A stretch of 64,000 bases of DNA, taken from Nocardioides sp. URHA0032. GTDB lineage: Bacteria > Actinomycetota > Actinomycetes > Propionibacteriales > Nocardioidaceae. The notes below the pieces were generated by a model. That model saw only the letters and a program-made list of their open reading frames with translations, was not told the DNA's origin and searched no databases. This document shows, one piece after another, positions 25,657 to 35,918 of this stretch. The stretch covers positions 310,001-374,000 of the forward strand of contig NZ_KK211159.1 of assembly GCF_000620645.1 (NCBI RefSeq), given 5' to 3'. Positions within the stretch are counted from its first letter, which is position 1; each line of letters begins with the position of its first letter. Made by a program: the position numbers and the translations under genes.

Positions 25657-26978
25657 CAGACCCCGACGTTGTGGGCGTAGTGGGTCTCGTTCGCGCGGTA
25701 GCTCTTGTACGCGTCTCGCCACTGGACGCGGTCGATGTACGGCTCGGACGGGTCGAACCGCTGCTGGTTCCAGGGCTCGAAGTAGCCGAGCACGTCCGGC
25801 TTCTTGCCGAGCTTCGCGTAGCCGCGGCCGACCTGGAAGTGCCCGGAGGCGTCGTCGTCGAGATACGGGTAGAAGCGCTTGAGCAGGATCGGGTGCAGGA
25901 CCACCGGCGCCTTGTAGTCGTGGATGTGCCGCATCATCAGCAGCATCCACTGGGAGAAGCTGTAGTGGCCGATGTCGAGCACGATGTACGGGCCGGCGTG
26001 CGACTGCTTGTCCCAGCCGGTCGACTGGTTGACGACGCGGGCCATGTCGTTGATCGAGGTGCCGCTGGTCGTGGTGTGCAGGCGCTTGGCCCACCAGCCC
26101 TGGGGCTGCCGCTTGTGCCGCCAGCCCCACACGATCATCTGCATCGAGGTCGGGCCGCACCAGTACGTGCGGGTCTGCGCGGCGACGTCCTTGGGGTCGA
26201 GGATCGCCGACCGCGGCGGGTATGCGCTCATCGGCTTCACCGCCGACTTGGTCGCGCTGGCGCTCGGCTGCGTCGGCGTCCGCGTCGGTGAGCTGGTGGG
26301 CGCCTTGGTGGGTGACTTGGTGGGGCTCTTGGTCGGGGTCGGCATCGCGGTGTTGGGGGTCGACGTCTTCCGGGCCACGGGTACGGCGGCGCGCGCCTCG
26401 GGGTGGTTCGCCAGGAAGTCGGCGGGCAGCGGCACGCCCTCGATCTGGTGCCGCAGCAGCCAGACCTTCGCGACGGAGCGGGCGGCCATGGTCAGCTCGG
26501 CGCGGTCGGCGGCGGCGCGGGTGGCCGGGCTCATCCGGGCCTCGCGGAGCAGCGCGGCCTCGGGCGACAGGTCGCCGGTGTTCTCGACGGTACCGGCCGA
26601 GCGGGCCGCCATCCGGGCGGCGGTCGAGACCCGGGACCGGACCTGCGCCTCGGTGTCCTCTGTCCAGCCGGCGCCGAGGCAGTACCGCTGGCCGTCGAGG
26701 TCCGCGCAGCGCACCAGCGACGCGGCCAGCTGCTCCGGCGACGCCTTCCCGGACACGCGGCCCAGGCTGCGGCCGGCGGCGACCACGCGGTCGATCTCGG
26801 CCTGCATGGCGGGCGTGACCGCCGAGAAGCCGGCGGTGTCGGCCGGCCGGAGCGCGCCCACCTTGCCGTCGCCGGACGGGACGAGCGAGCCGTCGTCGTC
26901 GCCGCGTGGGATGAACGGCGTGAGGGCGAGGAGCAGGGCCAGGGCGCCGACGACGATGACGATGCTGCGGCGGGACAT
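25656..26978 (-). CDS. Exported C39-like peptidase/cysteine protein
   Basis: A 440-residue protein with an N-terminal membrane anchor (residues 5-24), a helical region, a Thr/Pro/Ser/Lys-rich linker (about 208-245) and a C-terminal C39-like papain-fold domain. The catalytic Cys is in TYWCGPTSMQ (about residue 272), and the His is probably in SGHFQVGRGY (about 376) followed by an Asp in KPDVLGYFEPWN. C39 domains process peptides or bind surface substrates. The promoter candidate is the palindrome at 27033-27050. A GG-type substrate peptide is not seen nearby. Confidence 0.78.
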   Translation of the reverse strand: MSRRSIVIVVGALALLLALTPFIPRGDDDGSLVPSGDGKVGALRPADTAGFSAVTPAMQAEIDRVVAAGRSLGRVSGKASPEQLAASLVRCADLDGQRYCLGAGWTEDTEAQVRSRVSTAARMAARSAGTVENTGDLSPEAALLREARMSPATRAAADRAELTMAARSVAKVWLLRHQIEGVPLPADFLANHPEARAAVPVARKTSTPNTAMPTPTKSPTKSPTKAPTSSPTRTPTQPSASATKSAVKPMSAYPPRSAILDPKDVAAQTRTYWCGPTSMQMIVWGWRHKRQPQGWWAKRLHTTTSGTSINDMARVVNQSTGWDKQSHAGPYIVLDIGHYSFSQWMLLMMRHIHDYKAPVVLHPILLKRFYPYLDDDASGHFQVGRGYAKLGKKPDVLGYFEPWNQQRFDPSEPYIDRVQWRDAYKSYRANETHYAHNVGV

Positions 26979-27032
26979 CGAGGACCTCGAGACTCACAGG
27001 GGGAAGGGAGCCGTTCCACTGTCACCTCTCGC

Positions 27033-27050
27033 CACTTGAATAGTCAAGTG
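27033..27050 (-). promoter_or_regulatory. Palindromic operator and promoter for the C39-like/lipoprotein operon
   Basis: Perfect 7-bp arms CACTTGA and TCAAGTG around four bases. Read on the minus strand it contains TTGACT, followed after 17 bases by TGACAGT, a fair -35/-10 pair about 50 bases before the start codon. A MarR- or TetR-type repressor bound here would cover the -35. Confidence 0.5.
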
Positions 27051-27104
27051 CACCACCAGTCACACGGTGGCGTGGGCGCGTCGTGCTGACCTCAGGGCCG
27101 GAGG

Positions 27105-27141
27105 TGGAGCGGATGACGAGACTCGAACTCGCGACATCGAC
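27105..27141 (-). repeat. Duplicated 3' part of tRNA-Gly
   Basis: These 37 bases are identical to 27178-27214, the last 37 nucleotides (40-76, including CCA) of the adjacent tRNA-Gly. The copy has no 5' half and cannot fold as a tRNA. Such 3' duplications are what site-specific integration into a tRNA gene leaves behind, but no integrase or element remains: the copies are only 36 bases apart. Confidence 0.85.
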
Positions 27142-27177
27142 GTCGCACGGAGTGTCGCGCTCGTGAGCGCAGGGGTG

Positions 27178-27253
27178 TGGAGCGGATGACGAGACTCGAA
27201 CTCGCGACATCGACCTTGGGAAGGTCGCGCTCTACCAACTGAGCTACATCCGC
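27178..27253 (-). tRNA. tRNA-Gly (anticodon CCC)
   Basis: 76 nucleotides with a full cloverleaf: acceptor stem GCGGATG/CATCCGC, D arm GCTCAGTTGGTAGAGC, anticodon stem CGACC/GGTCG with loop TTCCCAA (CCC at positions 34-36), T arm GCGAG-TTCGAGT-CTCGT, discriminator T and an encoded CCA. It reads GGG glycine codons. Confidence 0.96.
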
Positions 27254-27378
27254 ATGACCGCTGGGGTCGCGGAGATACTAGTCGATAGGCCAGAGCGTCG
27301 GACGCTTCGGGTCGAGCCCGTCGCCGGCCGACCGGCCGGTCCGGACGGCGCCGGGCCGAGCGCCGGTAGGGTGCCAGC

Positions 27379-27954
27379 GTGCTGCTGTCTGACCGCGACA
27401 TCCTGGCCGAGATCGATGCCGGCCGGGTCGCCCTCGAGCCCTACGACCCCGAGATGCTCCAGCCGTCGTCGATCGACGTCCGGCTGGACCGGTTCTTCCG
27501 GGTGTTCGAGAACCACAAGTACCCGCACATCGACCCCGCGGCGGACCAGTCCGACCTGACCCGGATGGTGGAGCCGGACGGCGACGACCCGTTCATCCTG
27601 CACCCGGGGGAGTTCGTGCTCGGGTCGACGTACGAGGTGGTGACGCTGCCCGACGACATCGCCGCCCGGGTCGAGGGCAAGTCGTCGCTCGGCCGGCTCG
27701 GCCTCCTGACGCACGCGACGGCCGGCTTCGTGGATCCGGGCTTCAGCGGGCACGTGACGCTGGAGCTCGCGAACGTCGCGACGCTGCCGATCAAGCTCTA
27801 CCCGGGCATGAAGATCGGGCAGTTCTGCTTCTTCCGGCTCACGTCGCCGAGCCAGCACCCCTACGGCTCGGAGAAGTACGGCTCGCGCTACCAGGGCCAG
27901 CGCGGCCCGACCCCGTCGAAGTCGTTCCAGAACTTCCACCGCACGCGGATCTGA
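27379..27954 (+). CDS. dcd: dCTP deaminase, dUMP-forming
   Basis: A 191-residue nucleotide enzyme that makes dUMP from dCTP for dTTP synthesis. It matches the mycobacterial bifunctional deaminase/dUTPase along its whole length: [33 protein letters not shown], the active-site [12 protein letters not shown], the catalytic Glu and Ala region in [12 protein letters not shown], and the C-terminal [10 protein letters not shown]. The GTG start is preceded by TAGGGT (27367-27372) with six bases between, a clean leaderless promoter. Confidence 0.96.
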   Translation: MLLSDRDILAEIDAGRVALEPYDPEMLQPSSIDVRLDRFFRVFENHKYPHIDPAADQSDLTRMVEPDGDDPFILHPGEFVLGSTYEVVTLPDDIAARVEGKSSLGRLGLLTHATAGFVDPGFSGHVTLELANVATLPIKLYPGMKIGQFCFFRLTSPSQHPYGSEKYGSRYQGQRGPTPSKSFQNFHRTRI

Positions 27955-27962
27955 GGCCGGCT

Positions 27963-27979
27963 CGTCGGCCCGGCCGACG
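27963..27979. terminator. Hairpin between convergent dcd and small gene
   Basis: Arms CGTCGGCC and GGCCGACG around one base, 8 bases after the dcd stop and 3 bases before the stop of the convergent small gene. It is probably a shared terminator; there is no T-run. Confidence 0.5.
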
Positions 27980-27982
27980 TGC

Positions 27983-28138
27983 TCAGCCCTCGATCCGGTC
28001 CGCGAACCGGCGCAGCCGCTGCGCGAGCAGGTGCCGGTGGGCGGTCGCGGGGATCTTGGGGGCGCTGGCGCGGGCGATCCGCTCGGCGAGCTGCTGGCGG
28101 TTGGCCTCGGACTCGAGGGCCAGGTTTCCGTACTCCAT
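27983..28138 (-). CDS. Small protein at the end of the DUF4097 operon
   Basis: A 51-residue, basic, mainly helical protein (MEYGNLALESEANRQQLAER, then HRHLLAQRLRRFADRIEG). There is a good GAGGAG ribosome site 7 bases before the ATG, and codon use matches the neighbours, so it is probably real. I do not recognise the family. It follows the DUF4097 gene by 41 bases. Confidence 0.65.
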   Translation of the reverse strand: MEYGNLALESEANRQQLAERIARASAPKIPATAHRHLLAQRLRRFADRIEG

Positions 28139-28179
28139 GACGTTGCTCCTCGGTGCTCGTGCTGGTGGGTTGGTGGTGG

Positions 28180-29004
28180 TCAGACCTGGGTCAGGACGAT
28201 GTCGCCGCTGACGACCTTCGCCCGGACCTCGACGTGGTCGGCGCCCTCCTGGGGCTGACCGACGCCCTGGAGGGTGGAGCGGATCTCGCCCGAGACGGTG
28301 GAGATGTCGGTCCACACGGGTACGCCGGCCGGGACGCCCACGCGGACGTCGCCCGACGCGCCCTTGGCCGTCATCCGCCCGCGGCGCGCCGTGGTCACGA
28401 CGACGTCGCCGGAGCCGGTGGTCACGCTGACGTCGCTGCCGGCCTCGCCGACCTTGATGTCGCCCGAGCCGGTCTTGACGACGACCGGCCCGTGGGTGGT
28501 CCACAGCTGGACGTCGCCGGAGCCGGTGCTGACCATCAGCGTCGCACCGGCGTCCACGACGAGGACGTCGCCGGAGCCGCTCTTGGCCTTGAGCTCGGCA
28601 CGCGCCTCCTCGACCCGGATGTCCCCGGACCCGGTCTCGACGACGAGCGCACCATCGGCGGTGTCGACCTCGACGTCACCGGAGCCGCTCTTGATCTGGC
28701 CGACGCCGACCGTGCCGGTGACGGTGATGTCGGCGCTGCCGGTCCGGATCGAGAGCTCGCTGCCGGTCGGCAGCTCGACCGTGACCTCGAGGCGGTTGTC
28801 GGTGCCGAAGAACCCGCCCCGCTGCTTGGGCCCGATGACGCTGATGTGGTCGCCGTCCTGGCGGACCTGGACCTCGGCGGCGTCCCGACCGGAGATCGCG
28901 ACATGGGTCTCGGTCGTGTCGGTCGCCGTGACCCGCACCGCGCCCTTGCCGATCTCGGTGAACAGGCGGACGGGCTGGTGGGTCTCGAAGTGGTACTCGG
29001 ACAT
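28180..29004 (-). CDS. DUF4097-type beta-solenoid repeat protein
   Basis: A 274-residue protein built from repeats of about 18-20 residues, each with a core such as SGSGDVxV or TGSGDIxV (at least seven from residue 95 on). This is the DUF4097/adhesin-like beta-solenoid. It has no signal peptide or membrane segment, so it is probably cytosolic or uses an unrecognised export route. A GGAGA ribosome site precedes the ATG. It is the middle gene of the unit led by the ribbon-helix-helix gene at 29628. Confidence 0.85.
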   Translation of the reverse strand: MSEYHFETHQPVRLFTEIGKGAVRVTATDTTETHVAISGRDAAEVQVRQDGDHISVIGPKQRGGFFGTDNRLEVTVELPTGSELSIRTGSADITVTGTVGVGQIKSGSGDVEVDTADGALVVETGSGDIRVEEARAELKAKSGSGDVLVVDAGATLMVSTGSGDVQLWTTHGPVVVKTGSGDIKVGEAGSDVSVTTGSGDVVVTTARRGRMTAKGASGDVRVGVPAGVPVWTDISTVSGEIRSTLQGVGQPQEGADHVEVRAKVVSGDIVLTQV

Positions 29005-29085
29005 GGCTGTCTCCTGGGATGAGGGTGTGCTCGTCCACGGGTCCGGCCTGCTTGCCGGACCCGCGAGCTCGGGTGGGGGTGGGCG

Positions 29086-29628
29086 CTAGACCCAGCCGGT
29101 CATCCGGCGGTTCGCGCGCTTGCCGCCGAAGGGGTCGTTGCCGCTGAGGAACGGGATGCTGGACAGGTCGATGTCGACGTTGATCGCGCCCTCGCCGCGG
29201 GTGGCGGCGCGGACGACGTTGACCAGCCAGGTGTTGAGCGAGTGGCCGGAGCGCGCGGCCATCTCCTCGGCCCGGGTCTTGACCGACTCCGGGATGCGGA
29301 GGGTGATCCGGGCGACGTTGCCGTCGGACTCGTCGGACTCGTCGGTCGCGGCCGGTGCCGGAGGGGCCGCCTCGGCCGGTGCGGCCTCGGTCGTGTGCAC
29401 CACGAAGTCGAGCTCGCGACCGCTGAGGCGGACGTCGACCCCGCCGTTCGCCATCTCGGCGGTGATCTCGGCGGCGGCCTGGCTGACCGCCTCCATGAGC
29501 GCGAGCCGGGCGGCCGGGTCGAGGGCGAACGCGAGGCGCTCGGTGGCCTCGCGGGCCTCGGGCCCGGCGGCCTCGGCGGCGGCGACCAGGTCCCGGCGGA
29601 GGCCCTCGACGTACGGCGTGATGTCCAT
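29086..29628 (-). CDS. Ribbon-helix-helix (HicB/Arc-like) DNA-binding protein
   Basis: A 180-residue protein with a helical N-terminal part (MDITPYVEGLRRDLVAAAEA, common in actinobacterial HicB-type proteins), an Ala/Pro/Asp-rich linker (about 95-115) and a ribbon-helix-helix domain at about 117-155 (ARITLRIPESVKTRAEEMAA, then SLNTWLVNVV). It is often annotated as a HicB antitoxin, but no HicA toxin gene is next to it. It probably controls its own operon through the TGACATCA repeats just upstream. The ATG at 29628 is preferred to those at 29634 and 29637 because of the conserved start; CAGAGT lies 7 bases upstream. Confidence 0.78.
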   Translation of the reverse strand: MDITPYVEGLRRDLVAAAEAAGPEAREATERLAFALDPAARLALMEAVSQAAAEITAEMANGGVDVRLSGRELDFVVHTTEAAPAEAAPPAPAATDESDESDGNVARITLRIPESVKTRAEEMAARSGHSLNTWLVNVVRAATRGEGAINVDIDLSSIPFLSGNDPFGGKRANRRMTGWV

Positions 29629-29638
29629 GCGCATCACT

Positions 29639-29663
29639 CTGACATCACGCTGACATCATGTCA
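29639..29663. promoter_or_regulatory. Repeated TGACATCA operator for the ribbon-helix-helix protein
   Basis: CTGACATCA occurs at 29639-29647 and 29650-29658, one helical turn (11 bp) apart, and the second copy continues into the palindrome TGACAT-C-ATGTCA (29651-29663). Short direct and inverted repeats like these are typical binding sites of ribbon-helix-helix dimers. The site overlaps the presumed -10 of the gene. A further TGACGTCA palindrome lies at 29683-29690. Confidence 0.6.
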
Positions 29664-29780
29664 AGCACGATGTGACACCAGATGACGTCACGACGACGCC
29701 GCGCTGGTGCCGAGGTTTGTCCTCCGCGACATCGGGGCACGTCCACCGATGGTCTTCCCTCGGGTGTGAAAGGCGTCCCC

Positions 29781-31526
29781 ATGCTGAGTCCGACAGTCCT
29801 GGCGAGCACCATCATCGATGCGAGCCCGGTCGACTACCTGATCGTCTTCCTCTACTTCGCCGTCGTGCTCGGCATCGGCCTGCTGGCCCGGCGGCAGATC
29901 TCCGACTCCCTCGACTTCTTCCTCTCGGGCCGCTCGCTGCCCGCGTGGGTCACCGGCCTGGCGTTCATCTCCGCCAACCTCGGCGCCGTGGAGATCATGG
30001 GCATGTCGGCGAACGGCGCCCAGTTCGGCATCCCCACGGTGCACTACTTCTGGATCGGCGCGATCCCCGCGATGCTCTTCCTCGGCGTCGTGATGATGCC
30101 GTTCTACTACGGCTCCAAGGTGCGGTCGGTCCCGGAGTTCATGTTCCGGCGGTTCGGCACCGGGGCGCACCTGGTCAACGCGATCTCGTTCGCGGTGGCG
30201 CAGCTCCTGATCGCGGGCATCAACCTGTTCCTGCTGGCCAGCATCGTGCACGCGCTGCTGGGCTGGCCGCAGTGGCTGACCCTCATCATCGCTGCCGCGA
30301 TCGTGCTCTCCTACATCACGCTCGGTGGCCTGAGCGCCGCGATCTACAACGAGGTCCTGCAGTTCTTCGTGATCGTGGCGGCGCTGCTGCCCCTCACCCT
30401 GATCGGCCTGCACCGCATCGGTGGCTGGAGCGGCCTCAAGGACGGCATCACCAGCGCCGCTGACGCCCACCCCGACGCCATGGCGCCGGCCGCCGACCAG
30501 CTGAACTCGTGGCCCGGTACGGCGCTCACCGGCTTCTCCTCGGACTTCCTCTCGGTCGTCGGGATCGTGTTCGGCCTCGGGTTCGTGCTCTCCTTCGGCT
30601 ACTGGACGACCAACTTCGTCGAGGTCCAGCGAGCGATGGCGTCGAACTCGCTGTCCTCGGCGCGCAAGGCCCCGATCATCGGTTCCTTCCCCAAGATGTT
30701 CGTCCCGTTCATCACGATCCTCCCGGGCATGATCGCCGCGGTCCTCGTCACCGAGGTGGCTCACGTCAAGGCCGGCGAATCGGTCGCGGGGGGCTCGTCG
30801 GGCGATGGGGTCACGTTCAACGACTCCCTGCTCTACCTGATGCGCGACGTACTGCCCAACGGGCTGCTCGGTGTCGCGATCGCCGGCCTGCTGGCCGCGT
30901 TCATGGCCGGCATGGCGGCGAACGTCTCGGCGTTCAACACGGTCTGGAGCTACGACCTCTGGCAGCGGTACATCGTCAAGGACCGCGAGGACAGCTACTA
31001 CCTCGTCGTCGGCCGGATCGCGACCGTCGCGGCCGTGGTCATCGCGATCTTCACCGCCGGCCTGGCGTCGAACTACACGAACATCATGAACTACCTGCAG
31101 ACGCTCTTCGGGTTCTTCAACGCACCGCTGTTCGCCACGTTCATCGTCGGCATGTTCTGGAAGCGGATGACGCCCACGGCCGGCTGGGTCGGGCTCGTGT
31201 CCGGCACGCTCGCGGCGGTCATCGTCGGCATCGCGAGCGAGGACGCACTCGGCTCGCTCAGCCAGGGCTGGATCGGCATCAGCGGCCAGGGCGCGTCGTT
31301 CGTCGCCGCCGGGGCCGCCTTCGTCGTCGACCTGGTGCTCAGCGTCGTCGTCTCGGGCTTCACCGAGCCGAAACCCGCCGATGAGCTGCGCGGGCTCGTC
31401 TACTCCGAGACCCCGCGCGAGGACCTCGTGGACCCGCACGAGAAGACGTACCCGTGGTACCAGCGCACGCTCCCGCTCGCGGGCATCTCGCTGGTGCTGG
31501 TCATCATCTTGAACGTGATCTTCTGA
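29781..31526 (+). CDS. Sodium:solute symporter (SSS family)
   Basis: A 581-residue transporter with about 14 membrane segments of the LeuT-like SSS fold. Family features: DFFLSGRSLPAWVTGLAFIS, GAVEIMGMSANGAQFG, a conserved GYWTTNFVEVQRAMAS loop, and SAFNTVWSYDLWQRYI. It resembles the sugar/inositol-type symporters (SGLT-like), but the substrate cannot be read. The ATG at 29781 has a GAAAGG ribosome site 9 bases upstream. A small membrane protein gene follows after 10 bases. Confidence 0.9.
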   Translation: MLSPTVLASTIIDASPVDYLIVFLYFAVVLGIGLLARRQISDSLDFFLSGRSLPAWVTGLAFISANLGAVEIMGMSANGAQFGIPTVHYFWIGAIPAMLFLGVVMMPFYYGSKVRSVPEFMFRRFGTGAHLVNAISFAVAQLLIAGINLFLLASIVHALLGWPQWLTLIIAAAIVLSYITLGGLSAAIYNEVLQFFVIVAALLPLTLIGLHRIGGWSGLKDGITSAADAHPDAMAPAADQLNSWPGTALTGFSSDFLSVVGIVFGLGFVLSFGYWTTNFVEVQRAMASNSLSSARKAPIIGSFPKMFVPFITILPGMIAAVLVTEVAHVKAGESVAGGSSGDGVTFNDSLLYLMRDVLPNGLLGVAIAGLLAAFMAGMAANVSAFNTVWSYDLWQRYIVKDREDSYYLVVGRIATVAAVVIAIFTAGLASNYTNIMNYLQTLFGFFNAPLFATFIVGMFWKRMTPTAGWVGLVSGTLAAVIVGIASEDALGSLSQGWIGISGQGASFVAAGAAFVVDLVLSVVVSGFTEPKPADELRGLVYSETPREDLVDPHEKTYPWYQRTLPLAGISLVLVIILNVIF

Positions 31527-31536
31527 GGAGGCTGGG

Positions 31537-31818
31537 ATGGCACGCATTCAGCACACTGCGGGGGTCTTCGACATCCGCAACGTCATCGGCGGCCTGATCG
31601 GCCTCTACGGGATCATCCTCACCCTGATGGGGCTGTTCGGTGACGAGGAGGGCGACAAGACCGGCGACGTGAACGCCAACCTCTGGGCCGGCCTGATGAT
31701 GCTGGTCTTCGGCATCGCCTTCGTGACCTGGGCCCGGTGGCGCCCGGTGGTGGTCCAGGTCGACGAGACCGAGCCTCCCGCCGACCCGGGTCACGACCCG
31801 GGTCACGACGCGGGGTAG
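31537..31818 (+). CDS. Small membrane protein downstream of the symporter
   Basis: A 93-residue protein with two membrane segments (about 13-33 and 48-66) and an acidic C-terminal tail (DETEPPADPGHDPGHDAG). It has a strong GAGGAGG ribosome site and lies 10 bases after the symporter stop, so it is likely a partner or stabilising subunit. No known domain. Its end overlaps the end of the convergent PASTA gene by 16 bases. Confidence 0.8.
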   Translation: MARIQHTAGVFDIRNVIGGLIGLYGIILTLMGLFGDEEGDKTGDVNANLWAGLMMLVFGIAFVTWARWRPVVVQVDETEPPADPGHDPGHDAG

Positions 31819-32756
31819 TAGGCGAGGGCGACGATCGAGTCGCCCTCGCGGTACACGTCGAGCCGCACCGGACAGCCGGTGCGGTCCGGCGACCGCACCA
31901 GGACCGAGAACGCGTCCGCCGTACCTGCCACGGACGGGTCCGGTACGCCGCAGCTGCCGAGCCCCTCGTCGGTGCGGGCGATCCGGATCGCGGGGATGGC
32001 GTACCGGAGCGGGTGCTCGGTGACCATCGCGACCTGGTCCGAGGCCCTCGCCAGGCCGCTGAGCACGCCGGTGCCCGCCCACGCCTCCGGTCGCTCGGCG
32101 TCCCTGCGGTCGAGGACGACCGGGGTCGCGTCCCCGGCGAACACGAAGACCCGGTCGGCGAACGGCGGCGGCCCGCCGCGGCCGTTGGCGAAGTCCAGCA
32201 GCTGCCACGCCGTCGCGCGGTCCTGGTAGTCGGTCAGGCAGGTCAGGCTCGCCGGCAGCGACGTGTAGACGGTGATCGGGTCCCCACGGTGGTACGCCGT
32301 GCCCGGGGCCGGGTCGCTCGCCACCACCCTGCCGAGCACCTCGCAGTCGCGCGCCCCCTCGACGGTCACGTCGAAACCGCGGCTCTCCAGGAAGTCCTCG
32401 GCGTCGGCGCCGTCGTACCCGAACAGCGACGGGACCTGGTCACCGCGCAGTCGGTCGGGGAGCGGCTGCTCGGGCCGGGTCACGGCGACGATCAGGGCGA
32501 TCGCTGCGACGACTGCCAGGAGGGCGCCGACCCCGAGCCGACGCCGGGTGTCTTCACGCGGTGTGGCGCCGAGGACCGCGTCGTGCAGGGCGTCCAGGAC
32601 GAGCGGGTCGGGGTCCTCGGCGCGTCTGATCGACCGGCGGTTCCCGTCCAGGACCCGCTGCACCACCGCCGGAGCCTCCTCGTCCGGGACGCCGAGGTCG
32701 ACCGCCGCGCGCACCAGCGAGTGCCAGCGCGCGTCGAAGTACTCGCCGGGGTCCAC
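31803..32756 (-). CDS. Membrane protein with an extracytoplasmic PASTA domain
   Basis: A 317-residue protein: a cytoplasmic N-terminal helical region (about 1-85), one membrane segment (about 90-110), a single PASTA repeat (VPSLFGYDGADAEDFLESRG through DPAPGTAYHRGDPITVYTS) and a C-terminal beta-rich domain of unknown type. PASTA domains bind peptidoglycan or beta-lactams; there is no kinase domain here. The GTG at 32756 is chosen with AACGCT six bases upstream; a GTG at 32771 would add five residues. Confidence 0.75.
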   Translation of the reverse strand: MDPGEYFDARWHSLVRAAVDLGVPDEEAPAVVQRVLDGNRRSIRRAEDPDPLVLDALHDAVLGATPREDTRRRLGVGALLAVVAAIALIVAVTRPEQPLPDRLRGDQVPSLFGYDGADAEDFLESRGFDVTVEGARDCEVLGRVVASDPAPGTAYHRGDPITVYTSLPASLTCLTDYQDRATAWQLLDFANGRGGPPPFADRVFVFAGDATPVVLDRRDAERPEAWAGTGVLSGLARASDQVAMVTEHPLRYAIPAIRIARTDEGLGSCGVPDPSVAGTADAFSVLVRSPDRTGCPVRLDVYREGDSIVALAYYPAS

Positions 32757-32802
32757 CCTCCTAGCGTTCACCGCCCATGGCTGGACCGCCAGGTGTGACC
32801 GG

Positions 32803-35796
<2,994 letters not shown>

Positions 35797-35903
35797 TCGT
35801 CGACTCCCTGTCGGCTGGTCGTTCGGTCGCGCCGGGGTGCGCGACCGTGAGCCTATTCGCCGGCTCCGGCCACGTCAGCGCCCGGAGGACGTGAGAAGGA
35901 TCC

Positions 35904-35915
35904 TACCGGCTGGTA
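35904..35915. promoter_or_regulatory. TAC-N6-GTA operator candidate upstream of etfD
   Basis: TACCGGCTGGTA, palindromic in its outer four bases on each side, lies 108 bases upstream of the etfD start, between etfD and the preceding gene. It matches the pattern found at fadE5 and at the CoA-lyase genes. Confidence 0.45.
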
Positions 35916-35918
35916 ACT

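Noticed and set aside
27105..27141. Second tRNA gene
   Set aside because: Only the 3' half is present; there is no D arm, anticodon arm or 5' acceptor strand.
29086..29628. HicAB toxin-antitoxin pair
   Set aside because: No HicA-like or other toxin gene is adjacent; the partners are a DUF4097 protein and a small helical protein.
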